This document shows, piece after piece, positions 58,214-64,000 of a stretch of DNA of 64,000 bases (positions are counted from its first letter, which is position 1; each line of letters begins with the position of its first letter). The position numbers and the translations under genes were made by a program. The notes under the pieces are model-generated. The model did not search any database. It saw only the letters and a list, made by a program, of their open reading frames with translations, and was not told where the DNA came from. This DNA comes from Panacibacter microcysteis. GTDB taxonomy: Bacteria; Bacteroidota; Bacteroidia; Chitinophagales; Chitinophagaceae. The DNA lies in the NCBI RefSeq assembly GCF_015831355.1, contig NZ_JADWYR010000002.1, positions 1,364,001-1,428,000 of the forward strand, written 5' to 3'.

Positions 58214-59563
58214 TTATTTTTTACCGGTATTGGCAGTAGTGGCAGGTTTATAGTACTCCGGCGGAAAGCCATTGATGTTACGCCACAACTCGTACCACAC
58301 AGAAACATTCTTCAATAACGCTATACCATTTGCGCCGCCGCCCATGCGCAATTGTGGTGGCCATGGTTTATCTGCACTGTCTTCCACTACCAGCACCCGG
58401 TATTTGCCCTCTGCATTCGTATTGTTCTCCACAGCAGCCACTACGCCACCGAATGTTCCATACGAAGCAGATGGCCAGCCGGAAAAAACAATGGCAGGAA
58501 AACCGTCGAAGATAAACCGCACCTTCTGCCCTTTTTCTATCAGCGACTGGTCCATGGGGCTTACAAACATTTCCACAGCATACTGGAAATGATCGGGTAC
58601 AATTTCCGCGATCAGGTCTCCTTCTTTCACAACCTCGCCTATACCTGCTTTCTTTGTTTGTACTACCTGGCCGCTTTGCGGTGCAAGCACGAAGTACAGT
58701 TTATTACGCACATCGTAGCTGGCATAGGTATTTTTTAACTTGGAGATATCTGCCGCCGTAGTTGCCGAGGCAGACAAAGATGCAAACCGGTCTCCTTCCG
58801 CCTTTGCCACTTTATCCGTATAATCCTGTACAGTAGCATTTTTTTCTATAGCCAATGTAAGCTGCTCCTGCCGGGATTGCATGAGTTTGTTTTCCGCGTT
58901 TATCTTCTTTGCCTGTGCATTTTGATAAGACACTTTTCGCCTTTCAAAATCCACGAGTGAAATTACACCGCTGTCAAGCATCTGCTGGGCAGCATTCAGC
59001 TGGCGCTGTGCCACATTCAACTCATTGTTTACCGCAAGTACATCAATACTGTCACTTTGCACCTTCAGTGCCTGCTGCTGCAGTTTTATATTAAGCTGTT
59101 GCAGCTTAAGGTCACGTGCCTGCTGCAGGGCATCTACCTGCAACACGGCTGTAGATGCTTTGTTCCGGTAGCTTTCCTCGCTCAGTATTTTTGCATCGAT
59201 CTGTTCTTTGGTCCTGTCAAGCAACTGCGGGTCAAAATACTCTGCCTTTACCTCACCCAGCTGCAGGATGGTATCACCGGCATTTACGTAGTCGCCTTCT
59301 TTTACATACCACTTTACTACCGATCCGGCAATAACGTTATTTACCTGCTGTGGTCTTTGCTCGGGCCGCAGCGTGGTAATATTTCCTTTTGCCTTAATAT
59401 TCTGCGTCCAGGGTAAAAAAAGTATAATTACCAGCACGCAAAGAATACCCAATGTCCATTTTTTGATGGTGCTTCTCTTATGCACCTGGTACACTTTATC
59501 AAAAGAACCATACTGATGCTCAGATGCAAGTATGGCAATATCCTTCTCTAAATATTTAGCCAT
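58214..59563 (-). CDS. HlyD-family membrane fusion protein
   Basis: A 449-residue periplasmic adaptor. The start is MAKYLEKDIAILASEHQYGS (59563), chosen because the ABC gene stops one base upstream; a longer in-frame start exists. One transmembrane helix (GILCVLVIILFLPW, about residues 39-52) precedes the lipoyl half-motif (AGSVVKWYVKEGDYVNAGDT), a long coiled-coil hairpin (residues about 120-290) and the second lipoyl half (LAPQSGQVVQTKKAGIGEVV, KEGDLIAEIVP). The beta-barrel follows, with GQKVRFIFDGFPAIVFSGWP. It links the ABC transporter to the TolC channel. The end is Pro/Thr-rich and not conserved in the family. Confidence 0.94.
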   Translation of the reverse strand: MAKYLEKDIAILASEHQYGSFDKVYQVHKRSTIKKWTLGILCVLVIILFLPWTQNIKAKGNITTLRPEQRPQQVNNVIAGSVVKWYVKEGDYVNAGDTILQLGEVKAEYFDPQLLDRTKEQIDAKILSEESYRNKASTAVLQVDALQQARDLKLQQLNIKLQQQALKVQSDSIDVLAVNNELNVAQRQLNAAQQMLDSGVISLVDFERRKVSYQNAQAKKINAENKLMQSRQEQLTLAIEKNATVQDYTDKVAKAEGDRFASLSASATTAADISKLKNTYASYDVRNKLYFVLAPQSGQVVQTKKAGIGEVVKEGDLIAEIVPDHFQYAVEMFVSPMDQSLIEKGQKVRFIFDGFPAIVFSGWPSASYGTFGGVVAAVENNTNAEGKYRVLVVEDSADKPWPPQLRMGGGANGIALLKNVSVWYELWRNINGFPPEYYKPATTANTGKK

Positions 59564-59564
59564 A

Positions 59565-61268
59565 TTATGCAATTTTATTTTTGATGATCTCCCATGTGCC
59601 ACGAGCCTGCAGCTGACCTTCGTTCAGGAGTAACACCTCGTCGCAGCAGCCTGCAATCTCGGGATCGTTGGTGGTAATAATAATTGTTGCGTTAGAATCT
59701 TCTTTTAAAAAAGACAAAATACCCGGTATGTGCTTCCTGTCGAGGTAGTGGCATGGTTCCTCGAGCAGCAATAGCCGGTGCCTGCCGAGCAATGCCCGCA
59801 TCAGCAATATGGCCTGTATGTATTTCTTGGGTAGCCGCTTGCCAGCGGGGTCAAGAATATGATCATATCCTTCCTTCTGTGCCTGTACAAACTCATCAAG
59901 CCCGGTGATGGCAGCCAGATGGATCACTTCATTGATAGATACATCGGGGTTGCCCATTGTAATATTTTCCAGTAACGAGGCCTTGAATATATCCTGCAGG
60001 CTCAGCAATATCCCTGTCTGTCTGCGCAGAGATGCAAGCTCATAATTACCTACCGGCACTTCATCTACCAGCACGGCTCCTTCAAACTTGTTGAAAGCAC
60101 CGGTCAGCAACCTTAGTACTGTTGATTTCCCGGAACCTGATTCTCCCATTACGGCCACATGTGTTCCCGGCTTTACATCGAAAGAAAGGTTGCGCAATAC
60201 GTTGTTGTCACTCCCATAATGAAACACAACGTCTTTAAACCTCACCGCAACGCCTTGATTGGTTGTGGGCAATACCACACTGCCATCTTTTTCTATCTCG
60301 CTGCCGGTAACTTTACCTAGTTTTTCCAGTGCGGTAAGTACATCATACACTTTGTCGAGGTTTAGAATAAATTTCTCCACTGCGGTGATCACGGTAAGTA
60401 TTACCAGTTCTGCAGCTACAAACTGGCCCACGTTTAGTTGCTGGTCAATCAGCAGCACCGCACCTACAATCAGCATCGCCGCCGTAATCAGCACTTTAAA
60501 AACGATCAGGCTCCAGTATTGCTTTTGTAATATCCTGAAATGTTCGGTACGCGCCTTCAGGTAACCCGATGTAAGCTGGTCCGTTTCCTTCAGGTGAATT
60601 TGTGTTCCTTTAGAGTATTTGAAGGTTTTCACCGTACGGGCAATTTCTTCTATCCATCCGGCAACGCTAAACTTGAAATCGCTGGCCAGCACATTTGTTT
60701 CCATGCCTTTTACCGAAGTAAAACGCAATATCAGTATCAGCACAAGGAACAGTGCAATACCAAAAACAATAAAAACGGGGTGATAAAAAGAGAGTAAGAT
60801 CAATCCAAACAATAACTGGATAGTGGCGGTAGGAATATCAATCAGCAGCTTGCCTATACCTTTCTGCAGGGAAACAGTGTCAAAAAAACGGTTTACCAGT
60901 TCAGGCAGGTAGTAGCTGTCCATTTTTTGCACGTTAATTTTGGGCAGCCTGTCCGTAAACTCAAATGCATAACGAACAAAAATCTTCTGCTCAATTTTTT
61001 CCACTACCTGCATTTGTTTTACCTGTAACAATCCGGTAAAAAAGACGCCCACTACAACAAAACAGATGAGCACTACCATGGAGGTTGAAATAGAACCAGC
61101 CAGTACGAAACTTATAATTGTCTGAATACCAAGCGGCACAGAGAGCGCCAGCAACCCGCTGAAGATTGCATAAGCATAAATTGCGTAGAAATCTTTCTTG
61201 TCTGCTTTTAAAAATGAAAAAAAACGCGATAAAGCCCTTCCAAGAACATTGGTGCCCAAGTCTGCCAT
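59565..61268 (-). CDS. ABC transporter with fused membrane and ATP-binding domains, altered ATPase motifs
   Basis: A 567-residue protein (start MADLGTNVLGRALSRFFSFL at 61268), without an N-terminal peptidase domain. The membrane half has six hydrophobic segments (residues about 35-310). The ATPase half has a good Walker A, MGESGSGKSTVLRLL near residue 373, and a Q-loop in LSLQDIFKASLLENI. The rest is altered: the signature LSGGQ is LPKKY (AGKRLPKKYIQAILLMRALL near residue 476), Walker B ends LLLLEEP instead of LLLLDEP, and the switch region reads TIIITTNDPE with no His. This suggests weak or regulated hydrolysis. The adaptor gene starts one base after the stop. It probably exports a peptide or other solute with the HlyD and TolC proteins. 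Confidence 0.9.
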   Translation of the reverse strand: MADLGTNVLGRALSRFFSFLKADKKDFYAIYAYAIFSGLLALSVPLGIQTIISFVLAGSISTSMVVLICFVVVGVFFTGLLQVKQMQVVEKIEQKIFVRYAFEFTDRLPKINVQKMDSYYLPELVNRFFDTVSLQKGIGKLLIDIPTATIQLLFGLILLSFYHPVFIVFGIALFLVLILILRFTSVKGMETNVLASDFKFSVAGWIEEIARTVKTFKYSKGTQIHLKETDQLTSGYLKARTEHFRILQKQYWSLIVFKVLITAAMLIVGAVLLIDQQLNVGQFVAAELVILTVITAVEKFILNLDKVYDVLTALEKLGKVTGSEIEKDGSVVLPTTNQGVAVRFKDVVFHYGSDNNVLRNLSFDVKPGTHVAVMGESGSGKSTVLRLLTGAFNKFEGAVLVDEVPVGNYELASLRRQTGILLSLQDIFKASLLENITMGNPDVSINEVIHLAAITGLDEFVQAQKEGYDHILDPAGKRLPKKYIQAILLMRALLGRHRLLLLEEPCHYLDRKHIPGILSFLKEDSNATIIITTNDPEIAGCCDEVLLLNEGQLQARGTWEIIKNKIA

Positions 61269-61449
61269 GTAAAAGAATGTTGAATGATTAAAGGTTATTA
61301 ATCTTAGCTGCAATAAACAAACTCTTTTAGAAAATTGTTCATATTGCAGATAATATAATTGTAAAAAAAATCTTAATACCTTCTAATAATCATTCAGAAA
61401 CCACTACTTATAACCAAACCAGGGCTTTATTTCTAATCACATTCTAATC

Positions 61450-63687
61450 TCAGAGAAGTTTATCAAAGTGTATGGGCAGATCATTGATCCGTTTTCCGGT
61501 AGCGTGAAAGATAGCATTGGCAATTGCGGCAGGCACAGCTACCAGCCCTATCTCCCCTACGCCCTTTACGCCCAGTTCGTTGATCAGGTTGTCTTCCTCA
61601 TCAGCAAAAATTACCTCCAGGTCATTAATATCAGCGTGTACTGGTATATGATATTCGGCCAGGTTGGTATTAATGTATTTTGCCGCTTTTTTGTCAGTAA
61701 CCGTTTCCTCCATCAGCGCTTTACTTATACCCCATACCATAGACCCAAGTATCTGGCTGCGCGCCGTTTTTGGGTTAATAATCCTGCCCGCTGCAACGGC
61801 ACTTACTGCTCTGGTTACGGTAACTGTCTTTAACTCTTTGTCCACCTCCACCTCTACAAATACGGCACTGTGCGTGGCCTTGCTAAACTTTCGTAGTTTA
61901 AACGCATGAGGAGCACCCATGCCTGTCGCTTTCACCGCACGTCCTTTGTTTAGCGCGATAACATCTGCAAAAGACAAATAAATGCTTTCATCTTCCTTCA
62001 GGCAGATCCTGCTGTCTTTGAAAATGACATCTTCGGTTTTAGCCTTACCAAAAGTGGTGTTGCCTGCCTGCTTTATTTGTTTGAGTATTTTCTTCTTCAG
62101 TTCATTGGCTGCCACCACTATACCGGAACTTGTTGAGGCAGTCACCGAAGAACCACCCTGGAACATGGAAAAAGGATAGCTGCTGTTGCCATAGTTGAAG
62201 ATGATATCCTCCATAGGCAGGCCAAATACATCAGCCGCAATCTGCGTCATAATGGTATAGGTACCCGTACCAATATCTGTAACCGCATTATTGATCTCAA
62301 TTTTACCTTCGGTAGTAAGCATGGCTGCCACCCTCGATGGAAACTGGAACGCATCCCATATACCGGTTGCCATTCCATAACCCACCAATTTGTTTCCTCT
62401 TGTCATGCTGCCGGGCTGCGGGTTTCGCCTGTCCCAGCCAAAATGAGCGGCAGCTTTGGTATAGCATTCCTTTAATGCTTTGCTGGTATAACGCTTACCG
62501 GTTGACGGATCTGCCGCTGCATAATTTTTAAGTCTTAATGCAACCGGGTCCATATCAAGTTTATACGCCAGTTCATCCATCATACACTCTATTGCATGCA
62601 TTCCGGTGCTGCCACCTGGCGCACGCATATCCAGCGGCGTTGGTACATCGAGCGGAACAAGTTTGTATTCAAACAGTGTATTGGGACAAGGATATAATTT
62701 GTGGCTCCATGAAGAAACTGTTTCTGTATAATCTTCGTACTGAGATGTTTCAGAAACGGTTGAGTGGTTCATCGCCATCATAATGCCTTCTTCTGTTGTG
62801 CCAAAACGCAGCGACTGTATGCTTTGCGGCCTGTGTGCAAACGCAAACATTTGTTTTCTTTCCAGCACCACACGCACATTACGCTTCATATGCAACGATG
62901 CCATCACACACAAAAAAAGCTGGTACTGCGGCCGTAGCCCTGCGCCAAAACCTCCGCCAACAAATGGCGCCAGTACTTTCACGTCTTTGAACTTCAGGCC
63001 AAATATGTTGGCTACAAAAACCTGGCTGTTGATCGTGCCCTGTGTTTTGTCATAGATCGTCAGCTTTCCTTTGCCTTCATACACCGTCGTAGTAGCAAAC
63101 AACTCCATCGGGTTGTGATGCTCTGTTCCATGTGTATAAACTGCTGACGCTTTTACCGGCGCACTTTCGAAGGCCGCCTCAAAATCCCCGGTGGGCGGCG
63201 GTGGTGGCGGTTTTAAAGCTGTTGCCAGTCCTTTTTTTGGTTCTCTCGCTTTTGTGGTATGGTCGGGCAGGTATGTATCTGCATGTACTGATTCATAATC
63301 GATTTTTACAAGGGTCGATGCGTACCGTGCAGTTTCATAATCGTTGGCCAGCACCAATGCTACAGGCTGCCCGAAAAAATGAACGGTTGTATCGCGTAAC
63401 GGTTTTAATACCATACCGGGCGGCGCATCCATGTCTGCATATTGAATATCAAACCACGCAAGCTTTGTGCGGTTGTTGTGTGTTAATATTTCCACTACTC
63501 CGTCAACAGCCATCGCCTTGTCTATATCAATATTTGTAATGGTACCTTTAGCTATTGTACTGCATACTACGTAACCATATAGCAGGTCGGGCACTTCATA
63601 TTCTGCGGCATATTTTGCGGTACCTGTTACTTTCTGTTTTCCTTCGAGCCTGCTTACAGGCTGCCCGGTAAATGATGCTTTGGTCAT
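61450..63687 (-). CDS. Xanthine-dehydrogenase-family molybdopterin-binding (large) subunit
   Basis: A 745-residue molybdenum hydroxylase subunit of the YagR type. It starts TKASFTGQPVSRLEGKQKVT and GTAKYAAEYEVPDLLYGYVV, the usual opening of the MoCo-binding chain. Other landmarks: FFGQPVALVLANDYETARYA, VGGGFGAGLRPQYQLFLCV near residue 245, DMRAPGGSTGMHAIECMMDE near residue 350, DIGTGTYTIMTQIAADVFGL, GGSSVTASTSSGIVVAANEL, and the active-site Glu in VKGVGEIGLVAVPAAIANAI near residue 712. A proline run (LKPPPPPPTGD, near residue 160) sits in a surface loop. The electron-transfer partner with FAD lies upstream on the same strand (63878-64000). The Fe-S subunit is presumably beyond the window. Substrate unknown. 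Confidence 0.93.
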   Translation of the reverse strand: MTKASFTGQPVSRLEGKQKVTGTAKYAAEYEVPDLLYGYVVCSTIAKGTITNIDIDKAMAVDGVVEILTHNNRTKLAWFDIQYADMDAPPGMVLKPLRDTTVHFFGQPVALVLANDYETARYASTLVKIDYESVHADTYLPDHTTKAREPKKGLATALKPPPPPPTGDFEAAFESAPVKASAVYTHGTEHHNPMELFATTTVYEGKGKLTIYDKTQGTINSQVFVANIFGLKFKDVKVLAPFVGGGFGAGLRPQYQLFLCVMASLHMKRNVRVVLERKQMFAFAHRPQSIQSLRFGTTEEGIMMAMNHSTVSETSQYEDYTETVSSWSHKLYPCPNTLFEYKLVPLDVPTPLDMRAPGGSTGMHAIECMMDELAYKLDMDPVALRLKNYAAADPSTGKRYTSKALKECYTKAAAHFGWDRRNPQPGSMTRGNKLVGYGMATGIWDAFQFPSRVAAMLTTEGKIEINNAVTDIGTGTYTIMTQIAADVFGLPMEDIIFNYGNSSYPFSMFQGGSSVTASTSSGIVVAANELKKKILKQIKQAGNTTFGKAKTEDVIFKDSRICLKEDESIYLSFADVIALNKGRAVKATGMGAPHAFKLRKFSKATHSAVFVEVEVDKELKTVTVTRAVSAVAAGRIINPKTARSQILGSMVWGISKALMEETVTDKKAAKYINTNLAEYHIPVHADINDLEVIFADEEDNLINELGVKGVGEIGLVAVPAAIANAIFHATGKRINDLPIHFDKLL

Positions 63688-63742
63688 AAGTGCTCGATAT
63701 ATTTACTAACTCAAAAATCAGTGTATGAAAAAATATTGTTTT

Positions 63743-63790
63743 GCCGGCTGTAGTGCTAATGGCATCGCCTGTTGTGTCACTCACTTGTAC
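63743..63790 (-). repeat. GTACAAG element, type I core
   Basis: The + strand reads GCCGGCTGTAGTGCTAATGG, CATCGCCTGTTGTGTCACTC, ACTTGTAC. It lies between two leftward genes that should form an operon, so it would be transcribed. Confidence 0.9.
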
Positions 63791-63877
63791 GACAGATCAC
63801 AATGCAACAACGAAACTCCATGGCCTGGTTCGTAGATAAGATAATCTTTGTGTTACTACCTGCAAGGCTTATAGTTA

Positions 63878-64000
63878 TTATAATGATGGTTGTGCGCCCG
63901 GCAACTGGCTCTCAGGCTCCAGGGCCATCAATCCACAACGAATAACAGCACGCTTTGCAAGCTCTATTTTAAAATGGTTGTGTTCAAAGCCCTGCGCCCC
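63878..64000 (-). CDS. C-terminal end of a xanthine-dehydrogenase-family FAD subunit (partial)
   Basis: Reading the reverse strand from 64000 gives 40 codons ending at TAA (63878-63880). EHNHFKIELAKRAVIRCGL matches the last helix of the FAD-binding M-type subunit (NxFKxELAxRxxxRAL). The rest of the gene is outside the window. It precedes the large subunit (61450-63687) on the same strand across 190 bases that contain a GTACAAG element, so it is the FAD subunit of the same enzyme. Confidence 0.85.
   Translation of the reverse strand, partial: GAQGFEHNHFKIELAKRAVIRCGLMALEPESQLPGAQPSL

Overview
The window looks like a piece of chromosome from a Bacteroidota bacterium, most likely family Chitinophagaceae (inference from gene content, not a database match). 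Supporting signs are Por/T9SS C-terminal sorting domains, DUF5916, DUF6807 (PmoA-like) and TPM/LemA proteins, twin-arginine Gfo/Idh/MocA oxidoreductases, lipoproteins of the SCxG/CDK type, AT-leaning intergenic DNA and weak Shine-Dalgarno sequences.

Layout. 1-485 is the start of a leftward siroheme methyltransferase gene. 1220-19035 is a metabolic block: a DUF5916 outer-membrane protein, a GH78 alpha-L-rhamnosidase, a GH2 glucuronidase/galactosidase, an AraC regulator divergent from xylulokinase and xylose isomerase, a Gfo/Idh/MocA oxidoreductase, a DUF6807 protein and a LemA-TPM-TPM operon. 19242-26186 holds a tRNA-Pro, a tiny secreted protein, an ArsB-like transporter, a GAF protein, an SDR and a second Gfo/Idh/MocA protein. 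26187-30002 is a repeat-rich accessory segment in which an esterase, an ECF sigma factor and a likely anti-sigma partner sit between two nearly identical 258-bp direct repeats. 30003-32574 is an H-NOX/hybrid histidine kinase operon whose kinase gene carries an in-frame TGA near its start. 33567-44828 has a GH39 beta-xylosidase, two T9SS cargo proteins, a DinB/SRPBCC pair, a frameshifted GlxA-type regulator, a membrane-anchored winged-helix regulator and a VOC protein. 44829-52100 is AT-rich and accessory: a 14-unit tandem array of palindromic repeats next to a REP-associated tyrosine transposase (RAYT), a zinc-protease lipoprotein, a Kelch/T9SS protein and a large lipoprotein. 52214-64000 contains two secreted unknowns, a nucleoside deaminase, an acyl-CoA-dehydrogenase-like protein, a type I-like export operon (ABC-HlyD-TolC) and the large and FAD subunits of a xanthine-dehydrogenase-family enzyme.

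The genes suggest a plant-polysaccharide lifestyle: GH39 and GH2/GH78 enzymes release xylose, uronic acid or galactose and rhamnose, and XylA/XylB feed xylose into the pentose phosphate pathway. No SusC/SusD pair is present.

The most striking feature is not a gene. About 30 copies of one dispersed intergenic element (called here the GTACAAG element) occur in 64 kb, in both orientations and never inside a convincing gene. They have two main core types that differ by paired changes preserving a small dyad. At least three further palindromic families are interleaved with it: a nested palindrome with 17-bp arms, a roughly 165-bp element with imperfect terminal inverted repeats (five copies), and the RAYT-linked tandem REP array.
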